The notes below the pieces were generated by a model, which saw nothing but the letters and a program-made list of their open reading frames with translations, was not told the DNA's origin and did no database searches. Of a stretch of DNA of 46,647 nt, positions 11,329 to 18,810 are shown piece by piece. Each line of letters starts with the position of its first letter. Positions within the stretch are counted from its first letter, which is position 1. Made by a program: the position numbers and the translations under genes. This DNA comes from a virus, in the IMG/VR virus record IMGVR_UViG_3300036820_000029, positions 1 through 46,647 of that record. One strand, given 5' to 3'.

Positions 11329-11617
11329 AGATCACGATGACCGGCCGAGCCAGCTTGTCCACCGGGATCGTGCTGTTGAACTTGTACCACAGCTCGCCGA
11401 TCCGGTTGTAGATGATCCCGTGCGCGTCCTGGACCACAGTGCCCTGAGGATACCGAATCTTCTCGACGCTGGTGATCCGTCCCTGGCTGATGATGGCCTT
11501 GTGCTCGCTGTTCGACTCCTGGATCGTGACGTAGACCGGGCCGATCTGCTCCAGTACACCCTGGAACGTCTGGGTGACCACGACTTCTTGCCCAATGAGG
11601 GCCTCGTTTATTTCCAT
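11246..11617 (-). CDS. leftward protein, 123 aa, antisense to the terminase end
   Basis: ATG 11617 follows TGG-TATCAT by 6 nt. Residues 1 to about 98 read as a beta-rich protein (MEINEALIGQEVVV, VYVTIQES, AIISQGRITSVEKI). The last 25 residues overlap the terminase gene on the other strand and are Ser/Arg/Lys-rich, as if the frame had run on into antisense sequence after losing its original stop. Sm/SH3-like small barrels have this look, but no family is certain. Confidence 0.7.
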   Translation of the reverse strand: MEINEALIGQEVVVTQTFQGVLEQIGPVYVTIQESNSEHKAIISQGRITSVEKIRYPQGTVVQDAHGIIYNRIGELWYKFNSTIPVDKLARPVIVISTPESRAASRSARLKTSNRKSESDARF

Positions 11618-11623
11618 GACTTG

Positions 11624-11632
11624 ATGATACCA
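11624..11632 (-). promoter_or_regulatory. leaderless extended -10 promoter
   Basis: TGG-TATCAT (11629-11624), six bases (CAAGTC), ATG 11617, facing away from the portal gene. No clear -35 box. Confidence 0.65.
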
Positions 11633-11645
11633 CACGGGAGGGTGA

Positions 11646-14114
11646 ATGGGAAGGCTGCCCTTCGGTCGTAAGCCAGCAGGCGCGACCACGATGGTTCCGC
11701 TGGAGCAGGTTCTATCACTGCTTGAGGCCCAGAACAAGGCCAACGCCAGCTTCTCGGGCCAGCATACCCCTGAGGCTATGGAGACTCCTCCGCTGTGGGG
11801 GCAGATCCCCTTTGGCCCCGGGTCCAGGATCAAGCCTGAGGCTATCACGCCGCTGCGCCCGGACACCCACCGTGCCGAAGCCCAGCAGTACGAGTACCCG
11901 GTTGCGTGGAACCTCCAGGTTACCCAGCAGCGGGAGATCCCCTGGCGTACGCTGCGTCAGGCTGCTCAGTCACCTCTCGTGCGCCCGATCATCCGGAAGC
12001 GCCAGCGTGACCTGACCAAGCTGCCGTGGGACATCGCTGTCAAACGCTCGGTGATTGAGGAAGCTGCCAGGCTGTCCGGTGACGGCTCTGCGAACGCGGC
12101 CTCCAAGCTGTCCAAGTCACTGGCCCCCGCCATCTCGGCTGCCCGCACGTTCTGGGAGAACCCTGATCCGGCGAACGGCTACGACTTCTCGGACTGGTAC
12201 ACCCAGCTCATTGAGGACCAGCTAGTCCTCGACGCTGTGGCCGTCTACCCCGAGACCACGTACGGCGGCAAGCTGTACGGCTTCCGTGCTGTGGACGGTT
12301 CGACAATCAAGCCTCTGCTGAACGAGTACGGGCGTCGTCCGCAAGCTCCATACCCCGCGTACCAGCAGATCCTCTATGGATTCCCTCGCGGTGAGTTCAC
12401 TGCCGACGTCGGGATGAACGACCCGGACATCTACACGGCCGACCAGCTCATCTACCGACGCCAGTACGTGCGTAACTTCTCGCCGTACGGTCTGAGCCCT
12501 GTCGAGACTGCTCTGCTCGACATCGACCTGTTCCTGAAGCGTCACGGCTGGATGCGCGCTGAGTACACGGAAGGCACCCTGGCTGAGGCGTACCTCAAGA
12601 CGGTCGGCGAGAGTCAGACCCAGTGGTCTCCGCAGCAGCTATTGGAGTACGAACGTGAGCTCAACGACAGTATGTCCGGGAGCACCGCTGAGCGACACCG
12701 GATGCGCATGCTGCCTCCCGGCTGGGAAGCTCAGGCCAACGGTGACATCGCCGAGCGCTACAAGTCTGACTACGACCTCTACATCATCCAACTGGTCTGT
12801 TCCCACTTCGGAGAACGTGCCGAGCGGATGGGGTTCACTGTCGGCAAGGGAGCCTTGGGCGGTACTGGTGTTGCCAACCAGTCAGATGAGGTAAGCGCCG
12901 AGTCCGGTCTCTTCCCTGACGCCAAGTGGTGGATGCGCCAGTTCACGCACATGTCTCACCGCTACCTGGGTATGCCGAACGAGCTGGAGTTCCGGTTCCT
13001 CGACGTTGAGCAGGAAGACCTCGGTGAGCAGGACGAGATGGCGTCGAACCGTGTCCAGCAGGGCCGGGTGACGTACAACGAGGAGCGTGACCGTCTTGGT
13101 ATGCCTCGTTATTCTGACCCACTGGCTGACATGCCTGTCATTGTCACTCGTAAGGGTGTGCAGCCGCTCACCATGGCTGGTATTGCGCTTGGTGCTGGTG
13201 TTGCTCCTCCTGGGGCTCCTGGTGCTCCGCTCAATCAAGACGGCACGGCAAACACCAACGCTGCCGACGAGAAGTCCACCCAGGACGCCAAGGACGCCGC
13301 CAAGCAGCCCGGAGCTCAGGCATGGGCCAACTCACAGCCCAACGCCGCAGCCAACCAGGCTCACGGTAACGCACCCGGGGTCACTCCCGCACTGTCTACT
13401 AAACCGTCGCGGCAGGGTGAGATAACCACGCCCGAAGAGTCTCCTGCGACTGTGGCCGCTCGTGCACTGGCCAACCACCGTCACGCGCAGAACAAGGATG
13501 TCACACCCGACGTCTCTGAGCTGGCCGGTTCCGAGGTTCGTGCGTACAAGAAGTGGGCTCGCACCGAACACAGCCGCCCGTTCGAGTTCACGTCGGAAGA
13601 GATGCTATGCCGCGCGCTGGCGCCCGAGGAGAACTTCAACAACGCCACCTTCAAGCACGCCGCTGACGCACCGCACCACGCGGTGAGGCACGCGGTGCAC
13701 GCTGAGATGTCGGAGAGTTTCCCCGGGCACGCGATCGAGTGGGTCAAGCACACCGACTGGTCTGGCCCCAAGCATGTCCCTGCTGAGCAGATCGACATGG
13801 CGGACCAGGATAGCTGGTCAGCAAGCCACGACCCGCAGAAGGTCGCGAAGATAGCCAACAAGCTGCGCAAGGGCAAGAAGCCCAAGCCGATGATCCTGGT
13901 CAAGGTGAAGGGCAAGAACCGCATGATCGCGGTAGACGGCCACCACCACCTGCTGGCCGCGATCAAGGCCGGTGTGGTCCCGACAGCTTACGTCGGAGAG
14001 ATCGAGAACGAACACCTCGGCGCAGCTCTAGAGACTCACACTCACCAGTTCCCCAAGAACGACAAGGTGGCGAGTCAGTCCAGGGCATACGCGCTCCAGC
14101 TCGGGGTGATGTAG
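11646..14114 (+). CDS. portal protein with C-terminal ParB-like domain, 822 aa
   Basis: ATG 11646 follows GGGAGGGTGA. Residues of about 90-500 have the features of phage portals that form the packaging ring (WRTLRQAAQSPLVRPII early, YSPYGLSPVE-type block NFSPYGLSPVETAL, SEVSAESGLF, WMRQFTHMSHRYLG). A low-complexity Ala/Pro/Asn linker follows (about 520-590). The last 200 residues include PMILVKVKGKNRMIAVDGHHHLLAAIKAG, here cited in parts: VKGKNRMIAVDG and HHHLLAAIKAG, a ParB/sulfiredoxin-like signature. At 822 residues it is much longer than a plain portal. Confidence 0.85.
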   Translation: MGRLPFGRKPAGATTMVPLEQVLSLLEAQNKANASFSGQHTPEAMETPPLWGQIPFGPGSRIKPEAITPLRPDTHRAEAQQYEYPVAWNLQVTQQREIPWRTLRQAAQSPLVRPIIRKRQRDLTKLPWDIAVKRSVIEEAARLSGDGSANAASKLSKSLAPAISAARTFWENPDPANGYDFSDWYTQLIEDQLVLDAVAVYPETTYGGKLYGFRAVDGSTIKPLLNEYGRRPQAPYPAYQQILYGFPRGEFTADVGMNDPDIYTADQLIYRRQYVRNFSPYGLSPVETALLDIDLFLKRHGWMRAEYTEGTLAEAYLKTVGESQTQWSPQQLLEYERELNDSMSGSTAERHRMRMLPPGWEAQANGDIAERYKSDYDLYIIQLVCSHFGERAERMGFTVGKGALGGTGVANQSDEVSAESGLFPDAKWWMRQFTHMSHRYLGMPNELEFRFLDVEQEDLGEQDEMASNRVQQGRVTYNEERDRLGMPRYSDPLADMPVIVTRKGVQPLTMAGIALGAGVAPPGAPGAPLNQDGTANTNAADEKSTQDAKDAAKQPGAQAWANSQPNAAANQAHGNAPGVTPALSTKPSRQGEITTPEESPATVAARALANHRHAQNKDVTPDVSELAGSEVRAYKKWARTEHSRPFEFTSEEMLCRALAPEENFNNATFKHAADAPHHAVRHAVHAEMSESFPGHAIEWVKHTDWSGPKHVPAEQIDMADQDSWSASHDPQKVAKIANKLRKGKKPKPMILVKVKGKNRMIAVDGHHHLLAAIKAGVVPTAYVGEIENEHLGAALETHTHQFPKNDKVASQSRAYALQLGVM

Positions 14115-14327
14115 ATGAGCCTCTTCGGCCACCGCTGCCTGTTCTGCGGACTCTACATCAAACGGTGGCAGCGAGCTCGTCATGAAACCTGGCACGCTGA
14201 CCAGGTCGAGAGCATCAGGAAGCTGCTCTGTGCGCACTGTCTAGCTGAACACCGCAAGGACCACAAGCCTTGCGGCAAGATGCCGGACTGCCGCTGTGTG
14301 TGCAACGCGTTCGGCGGTGAGGCATAG
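14115..14327 (+). CDS. small zinc-finger-like protein, 70 aa
   Basis: ATG 14115 is directly after the portal stop. CLFC (9-12 region), a CAHC pair in the middle and four further Cys residues in CGKMPDCRCVC indicate metal binding. HETWH resembles a C2H2-like His pair. The stop overlaps the next start (GTG 14327 region). Function unknown. Confidence 0.65.
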   Translation: MSLFGHRCLFCGLYIKRWQRARHETWHADQVESIRKLLCAHCLAEHRKDHKPCGKMPDCRCVCNAFGGEA

Positions 14328-14554
14328 TGCCCATCGACTTCATATACGATCTAGTCGGCATCCTCGCCGGTATGGGAGGCATGCTTGCCGTGCTACGTCG
14401 CAAGAGTGAAGACAAATTCCGCCAGGTGGTTGCACTGGAGCGGAACACAGAGGCCACCGAGCGCCTGAGCACCGTTGTCGAGAAGATGGCGGACAAGATG
14501 GAGACGCAGGACAAGCGCCTCGACAAGATCGAGTACAAGCTATGGGGAGTCTAG
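14327..14554 (+). CDS. small membrane protein with coiled coil, holin-like, 75 aa
   Basis: GTG 14327 begins a protein with a hydrophobic N-terminal helix (FIYDLVGILAGMGGMLAVL) followed by a long charged heptad-like region (ATERLSTVVEKMADKMETQD). This layout is seen in small phage membrane proteins, some called holins. The gene overlaps the next membrane gene; a two-component lysis pair is conceivable although the lysin lies 19 kb away. Confidence 0.6.
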   Translation: MPIDFIYDLVGILAGMGGMLAVLRRKSEDKFRQVVALERNTEATERLSTVVEKMADKMETQDKRLDKIEYKLWGV

Positions 14555-14769
14555 CCTTCCATTACCTGGTCGTGGACTTCTACGATCCGGTGTGGCCGAA
14601 CATAGTCGCTTCCCTGGTCTGCTTCGTGTACCTAACGTTTAAGGTCCGTGTGCTCACCAAGCTGCACACGGACCTTCACACCAAGATTGACTCTCTTACT
14701 CCACCTTCGACACCAGATGATCCATCTTCTTGTCGAGTAGATCCCCCACCGGGTAGTTGTACACCGTAG
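14542..14769 (+). CDS. small membrane protein, 75 aa
   Basis: ATG 14542 overlaps the end of the coiled-coil gene. One hydrophobic segment (NIVASLVCFVYLTFKV) follows a short N-terminus; a Pro/Ser-rich tail runs antisense over the 14696 gene. A 13-bp-stem terminator lies within the coding region at 14641-14676. Likely inner-membrane; possible second holin-like protein. Confidence 0.55.
   Translation: MGSLAFHYLVVDFYDPVWPNIVASLVCFVYLTFKVRVLTKLHTDLHTKIDSLTPPSTPDDPSSCRVDPPPGSCTP
14641..14676. terminator. bidirectional terminator hairpin inside a gene
   Basis: AAGGTCCGTGTGC (14641-14653) pairs perfectly over 13 bp with 14664-14676, closing a 10-nt loop. It lies in the 14542 gene, 20 bp before the end of the convergent 14696 gene. 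No U tract. Confidence 0.7.
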
Positions 14770-14821
14770 TTTCCATGCAGACATCCACGATGTGGGTGAC
14801 GTACAGCTCGAAGTAGCTCAT
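14696..14821 (-). CDS. small leftward protein, 41 aa
   Basis: ATG 14821 overlaps the upstream stop as ATGA. The product (MSYFELYVTHIVDVCMETTV start) is mixed alpha/beta with an acidic, lysine-rich end. It is the last gene of the leftward island at 14.7-15.4 kb and overlaps the tail of the 14542 gene by 74 bp. Function unknown. Confidence 0.6.
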   Translation of the reverse strand: MSYFELYVTHIVDVCMETTVYNYPVGDLLDKKMDHLVSKVE

Positions 14822-15126
14822 GCCGCCGCTGACACCCCGACCTTCACCGTTAGCGTCTCCCGCTGGTCATCTAGCACGACCGCGCCGGAAGTGAGCAGAG
14901 CCACCTCGAACTTCTCGTAGTGGTGCTTGCAGAACCGGAGATCGAAGCCATTCGGCAGTTGTACCAGGACGTACGCACGAGAGGTTGACCCGCAAGACGG
15001 GTGGTCCTCATGGTGCTTGCGTTCGAGCTGGTGCCGCACTCCAGAAGAGTCGCACAGATCGTGCAACGTCAGCTTAGTCTCGGACATCACTGGTCCTGCA
15101 TCCTTAGCTGCTTCGATTGTGGCCAC
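14818..15126 (-). CDS. zinc-finger-like leftward protein, about 102 aa (DUF7455-like)
   Basis: GTG 15126 has GGAGG 7 bases upstream; an alternative ATG 15087 joined to the previous stop by TGATG would give 89 residues. DLCDSSG ... HPSCG ... RFCKHHYEKF presents spaced Cys and a C-x-HH end that resemble the small actinobacterial family DUF7455. It probably binds zinc. It belongs to a leftward island between portal and protease genes. Confidence 0.65.
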   Translation of the reverse strand: MATIEAAKDAGPVMSETKLTLHDLCDSSGVRHQLERKHHEDHPSCGSTSRAYVLVQLPNGFDLRFCKHHYEKFEVALLTSGAVVLDDQRETLTVKVGVSAAA

Positions 15127-15206
15127 GGGTGATCCTCCGTTTCGTGCCGGGTGCTGTTGCAGATCTCACACCATGTGGGATCCGGTTTGAAATCTTCGAG
15201 CTTCAT
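15087..15206 (-). CDS. small cysteine-containing leftward protein, 39 aa
   Basis: ATG 15206 stands 6 nt after TGG-TAAGGT, with TTGCCA 17 bp further up, so this is the promoter-proximal leaderless gene for the 15126 and 14821 genes. It contains a Cys-x2-Cys (CEIC) and an acidic middle. Function unknown. Confidence 0.65.
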   Translation of the reverse strand: MKLEDFKPDPTWCEICNSTRHETEDHPWPQSKQLRMQDQ

Positions 15207-15212
15207 GGTCTT

Positions 15213-15244
15213 ACCTTACCAGATCATGCCGGGCTTGGCAAGCT
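15213..15244 (-). promoter_or_regulatory. leaderless promoter TTGCCA-17-TAAGGT
   Basis: TTGCCA at about 15241-15236, 17-bp spacer ending in TGG, TAAGGT (15218-15213), six bases (AAGACC), ATG 15206. One of the leaderless promoters with a good -35 box. It lies within the end of the upstream 15224 gene. Confidence 0.65.
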
Positions 15245-15412
15245 GCGGATGTAATCTTCATCCGACTCGATTTGGGACCAGATTCCGGGGAACTGGCGCA
15301 TACAACCGCCATCGATCCCGCCTTCTGGCTTGATGAACAGCTTGTCAGGGCACCAACGGCTCATCGTAGTGACAGAGCAGGTGTGGGGCTCAACTAGTCC
15401 GCAGTAACTCAT
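15224..15412 (-). CDS. small cysteine-rich leftward protein, 62 aa
   Basis: ATG 15412 is leaderless after TGG-TATACT. Cysteines in MSYCGL, HTCSV, RWCPD and GGCMR plus several tryptophans suggest a small metal- or disulfide-stabilised fold. It is not preceded by a signal peptide. Function unknown. Confidence 0.65.
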   Translation of the reverse strand: MSYCGLVEPHTCSVTTMSRWCPDKLFIKPEGGIDGGCMRQFPGIWSQIESDEDYIRSLPSPA

Positions 15413-15418
15413 AGACCC

Positions 15419-15427
15419 AGTATACCA
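15419..15427 (-). promoter_or_regulatory. leaderless extended -10 promoter
   Basis: TGG-TATACT (15424-15419), six bases (GGGTCT), ATG 15412. It sits 16 bp before the start of the rightward protease gene, sharing that gene's leader DNA. Confidence 0.7.
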
Positions 15428-15442
15428 CAGGGAGAAGCCACC

Positions 15443-16687
15443 ATGGCCGACCAGATCGATTACGCCTACGCGGGGGACATCGTCAAGTCCGAACGCGACG
15501 AGGCCGGGAACCTGATGGTGTTCGGCAAGGCAACCGGTTCAGACATGGACCTGGACGAGCAGTACGCGGACCCGGAGTGGCTGAAGACCGCCATGCCCGA
15601 GTGGGCCAAGTGGGGCAACCTCCGCGAGATGCACCAGCCCATCGTCGCCGGAATTGGCCGCGAAACTACGTCTGACGAATCGGGCAACTGGTTCCTGAAG
15701 TCGGAGGTTGTGGATGCCGGTACCGCCAAGAAGATCGAGGCCGGTGCGCTCAAGGGTTACTCCATCGGGATCAAGAACGCCCGCGTGGTCAAGGACGCTA
15801 AGGCGCCTGGGGGCCGCATTGTCGGTGGCACCATCGTGGAAGTCTCATACGTGGACCGCCCCTGCAACCCGACCAGCACGATCGGCATCGCCAAGATGGT
15901 CGGCGCCGAGCTCGCCCCCGTCGAGAGTGAAACCCCCGGCACCAGCTTCCTGGCCAACAAGGCCGCGAAGAGCAAGAAGCAGTTCGACCACTTCTCCAAG
16001 GACAAGGCGAACGCGGACGCTGCCGACAAGCCCGCCCCGGACGCTGCGGCGGACTGCCCGCTCTGCGCAGGCAGTGGCAAGTTCTCCGCCAAGAAGAAGA
16101 ACAAGGACGCTGTCGCCGATCTCGTGAAGCGTGTGCAGGCGAACGGCAAGAACATCGACAGCTCGGGCCGGGATGTCTCCAGCCTGGATCCCGGTGACTT
16201 CGCCGGGCCGGACGGGACCTTCCCCATCAAGAACCGCGACGATGTCTCCAACGCCGCGTCACTAGCACACCACGCTGCCAACCCCGCCGCCGTGAAGGCC
16301 AAGATCCGGCGCATCGCAAAGAGGAAGTTCCAGATGAAGGAAAACGAGCTGCCGAAGAGCATCCGCAAGGGCAAGTCTGCCCCCAAGGCTGCTGAGGCCG
16401 ACGTCGCGAAGATGGTCAAGAAGGCCGTCAAGGCGTCCACCGCCGAGCTGACTGCGCGCGCTGAGAAGGCTGAAGCCGACCTCGCCGAGATCAGCAAGAC
16501 CGTCGTCCCCGGTGGCCCGCGTCCGATGGGCTTCCCGCAGAGCCCGACCGACGAGGTCAAGGCCGCGATGCGCGCCAAGATCGAGAAGTTCAAGCGCCTG
16601 GCCGACAACACCGAAGACCGGGATCTCGCTCGCGGGTACTCCGACCTGGTGAAGTCCACCGAGGCGAACCTCTCGAAGCTGGCCTAA
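15443..16687 (+). CDS. capsid maturation protease (XkdF-like) with scaffold-like C-terminus, 414 aa
   Basis: ATG 15443 follows GGGAGAAGCC. The first 160 residues look like a prohead serine protease (VFGKATGSDMDLDEQ, LREMHQPIVAG with a candidate catalytic His, LKGYSIG with a candidate Ser, EVSYVDRPCNPTS). The middle has a CPLCAGSG knuckle and FPIKNRDDVSNAASLA, a small DUF6582-like segment. A long charged helical tail could act as scaffold. It would trim capsid proteins during head maturation. The gene lies directly before the capsid gene, as expected. Confidence 0.85.
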   Translation: MADQIDYAYAGDIVKSERDEAGNLMVFGKATGSDMDLDEQYADPEWLKTAMPEWAKWGNLREMHQPIVAGIGRETTSDESGNWFLKSEVVDAGTAKKIEAGALKGYSIGIKNARVVKDAKAPGGRIVGGTIVEVSYVDRPCNPTSTIGIAKMVGAELAPVESETPGTSFLANKAAKSKKQFDHFSKDKANADAADKPAPDAAADCPLCAGSGKFSAKKKNKDAVADLVKRVQANGKNIDSSGRDVSSLDPGDFAGPDGTFPIKNRDDVSNAASLAHHAANPAAVKAKIRRIAKRKFQMKENELPKSIRKGKSAPKAAEADVAKMVKKAVKASTAELTARAEKAEADLAEISKTVVPGGPRPMGFPQSPTDEVKAAMRAKIEKFKRLADNTEDRDLARGYSDLVKSTEANLSKLA

Positions 16688-16755
16688 CCACTCAAGACCA
16701 CCGTTGAAGGTGCACTAGCACAAAGAACGGTTTGCAGTACCAACGTAAGTTCTAT

Positions 16756-16769
16756 CCCCTTGAAAGGGG
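16756..16769 (+). promoter_or_regulatory. hairpin over the capsid gene ribosome-binding site
   Basis: CCCCT (16756-16760) pairs with AGGGG (16765-16769) across TGAA. The right arm is the Shine-Dalgarno sequence of the major capsid gene (ATG 16778). It could tune or protect the most highly expressed message. Confidence 0.5.
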
Positions 16770-16777
16770 GAACGCAC

Positions 16778-18598
16778 ATGCCTAGTGCACCGAAGCCTAG
16801 CGAACTCTTCTCCGACGCCACGTCGAATGCTGAGCGCGCCGAACGCTTTGAAGCCTATAAGGAGAGTCTCTCCGAGGCTTACAAGTCCGCCACTTCCGGT
16901 GGCATGCGTTACGTCGAAGGTGAGGGGTTCCGCAAGAACACCCGCCGTGACAACTCTGACGCCACCGCCAAGATCGAGCAGCTTCGCGAGCTCTCCAAGG
17001 GTGTTTCTGGTGACGCTGCCGCGTCGATCCAGGCCACGCTGAACGAGATGCAGGCCGACCTGGTCAAGGAAATCGACTCGAACCCGCCGACGCTGGGTAA
17101 CACCGCGCTGGGCCAGACCGCCGGTTTCGTGCCGATCGACCTGGAGTCACCGTCCAAGAAGCTGGTCCCGCGTGAGACGCCTCTGCGTAACATGCTGCCG
17201 CGTAACAACTCCGGTAAGGGTACCGGCGTCAGCTTCCGGCGTGTCCGTGGCTGGAGCAACTCGAACTCTTCGACTGGAGCAGTCGGGGACATGTCGAGCT
17301 TCTTCTCCTCGGAGCAGGAGCAGGCCGCTTACGGAGGGGTTTCCTTCCGTCGTCCCGCGCAGATCAGCTACGCGACCGACGTCAACACCGTCGCGTACGT
17401 GGAGCAGGGCCTGGGGACTAGCGTTTCCTGGCGTACCCAGTACGCGGGTCAGGGCTACGAGGACATCCGTCAGCTCAGCCAGACCGCGCTTCTCTACTCG
17501 ACCATGCAGGCCGAAGAGAAGAACCTGCTGATGGGCCGTGGATCGACTGCTTCCGGGTACACCGGAACCATCAACGGTGGAGTCGGCCCTGCCGGTTCGC
17601 TGTTCACCGCGACCCCGTCCGCCACTGGTGGATCGCTGGCTGCTGGTACCACGTACGCTTTCTACTTCACGTACTCCACCGGTAACGGGGAGACGGCTGT
17701 AGGAGCGGGCATCACTGGTGTCACCACGACCGGGTCTACCTCGAAGATCACGCTGTCTGTCACCTCTGCTGCGACTGTGTTCGCCGCTGGTGCGCAGGGC
17801 ATCAACGTGTACTTCAACAGCACCGCGACCAGCACCACCGCGCAGTACGTCGGCACGCTGGTTCCGAACAGTGCGAGCACGCTCACCGTCACGGTCCTGC
17901 CGTCCGGTGCTGCGACTCCCGCCGCTGCGGACGCCTCGTTCAACGCCTTCGGGTACGACGGGCTGCTGACCATGCTGTCCAACACCGCTTCCGGTACCGG
18001 ACAGCAGACTGGGTACTTCTCCCAGTTCAGTGGTTCCGGCACGACCGGTATCTCCGGTGTCGGTGACGCTCCCTTCCAGACCGCCTTCGAGGTTCTGTAT
18101 GGTGCCAGCACCATGCCGAACTCCTCGAACCTGTACACCGGGACTTACGTCCAGGCTCAGGGTGCGGCGTTCGGGCAGAAGCTCCTGGCGGACCCGGACA
18201 CCATCCTGCTGGATGGTACCATCCGCTCAGCCCTGGGTCAGTACCTCAAGGCCAACGCGTCCACCTCTGCTTACCGCATCATGCTCACCGAGGGTGGCGT
18301 GAACGGCGAGAAGATCGGCGCGGTTGTCAACGGAATCTACAACCAGGTTACCGGCAAGCCGGTCGATCTGGTCGTGGAGCCCTACATGCCTCCGGGCAGC
18401 TCGGTCATCTGGAGCAAGACTCTGCCGGTCCCCGACTCTGAGGTGTCCAACACCTTCGAAGTCCGGAACGTGCAGGACTACATGATGTACGAGTGGGCGC
18501 CGACCGGAATGACGTGGGACGCTTCCACGTACATGTTCGGTTCTCTGATCGGTTACGCTCCCGCGTGGAGTGGCTCGATCACCGGCCTTCTGCCGTAG
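16778..18598 (+). CDS. major capsid protein with Ig-like insertion, 606 aa
   Basis: ATG 16778 follows AGGGGG by 7 bases; an in-frame start at 16760 lies in the hairpin and lacks a ribosome site. The first 120 residues are helical and charged (possible delta domain). An HK97-like core includes LVPRETPLRNMLPR, ISYATDVNTVAYVEQGLG and a C-terminal VVEPYMPPGSSV. Residues of roughly 265-390 form an inserted Gly/Ser/Thr-rich beta-sandwich (TTYAFYFTYSTGNGET, AQGINVYFNST), typical of Ig/FN3-like surface domains. It is followed by a strong terminator. Confidence 0.9.
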   Translation: MPSAPKPSELFSDATSNAERAERFEAYKESLSEAYKSATSGGMRYVEGEGFRKNTRRDNSDATAKIEQLRELSKGVSGDAAASIQATLNEMQADLVKEIDSNPPTLGNTALGQTAGFVPIDLESPSKKLVPRETPLRNMLPRNNSGKGTGVSFRRVRGWSNSNSSTGAVGDMSSFFSSEQEQAAYGGVSFRRPAQISYATDVNTVAYVEQGLGTSVSWRTQYAGQGYEDIRQLSQTALLYSTMQAEEKNLLMGRGSTASGYTGTINGGVGPAGSLFTATPSATGGSLAAGTTYAFYFTYSTGNGETAVGAGITGVTTTGSTSKITLSVTSAATVFAAGAQGINVYFNSTATSTTAQYVGTLVPNSASTLTVTVLPSGAATPAAADASFNAFGYDGLLTMLSNTASGTGQQTGYFSQFSGSGTTGISGVGDAPFQTAFEVLYGASTMPNSSNLYTGTYVQAQGAAFGQKLLADPDTILLDGTIRSALGQYLKANASTSAYRIMLTEGGVNGEKIGAVVNGIYNQVTGKPVDLVVEPYMPPGSSVIWSKTLPVPDSEVSNTFEVRNVQDYMMYEWAPTGMTWDASTYMFGSLIGYAPAWSGSITGLLP

Positions 18599-18605
18599 CA
18601 GTACC

Positions 18606-18631
18606 GGGGATGCTGGGAGACCAGCATCCCC
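18606..18631 (+). terminator. terminator hairpin after the capsid gene
   Basis: GGGGATGCTGG (18606-18616), GAGA tetraloop, CCAGCATCCCC (18621-18631): 11 perfect base pairs with a GNRA loop, 7 bases past the stop codon. The tRNA genes begin 7 bases later. Confidence 0.85.
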
Positions 18632-18637
18632 ACCCCC

Positions 18638-18708
18638 GTCCTACAAACATTGTGGCGATGTTCCAGGTTACCAACCTGGTTAGCGGAGTTCGACTCTCCG
18701 GTGGGGCT
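18638..18708 (+). tRNA. tRNA-like gene with anticodon ACC (Gly)
   Basis: A full 71-nt cloverleaf fits: acceptor GTCCTAC/GTGGGGC (two G-T pairs), D stem ACAT/ATGT, anticodon arm CCAGG-TTACCAA-CCTGG, variable TTAG, T arm CGGAG-TTCGACT-CTCCG. U33 and the T loop are canonical. Position 8 is A rather than T and the D loop lacks A14, so it may be degenerate. ACC (glycine GGU) is a very rare anticodon in bacteria. Confidence 0.55.
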
Positions 18709-18713
18709 CGCTT

Positions 18714-18786
18714 TGGCCACTAGCTCAGTTGGTAGAGCTGCGGACTGTTAATCCGTGCGTCCCTGGTTCGAGCCCAGGGTGGCCAG
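18714..18786 (+). tRNA. tRNA-Asn (GTT)
   Basis: Canonical cloverleaf: acceptor TGGCCAC/GTGGCCA, D arm GCTC-AGTTGGTA-GAGC, anticodon loop CTGTTAA (GTT), T arm CCTGG-TTCGAGC-CCAGG, discriminator G. CCA is not encoded. Five bases separate it from the preceding tRNA-like gene. Confidence 0.95.
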
Positions 18787-18810
18787 CTCGACTAAGAGAT
18801 CAGGTGCAGC

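Noticed and set aside
15757-16659. Leftward 300-codon frame opposite the protease gene
   Set aside because: Antisense shadow of GC-rich coding DNA; amino-acid make-up follows from the protease codons.
18626-18633. CCCCAC as the 5' acceptor half of the ACC tRNA-like gene
   Set aside because: It would give an oversized D region and overlaps the capsid terminator; GTCCTAC at 18638 fits a regular cloverleaf.
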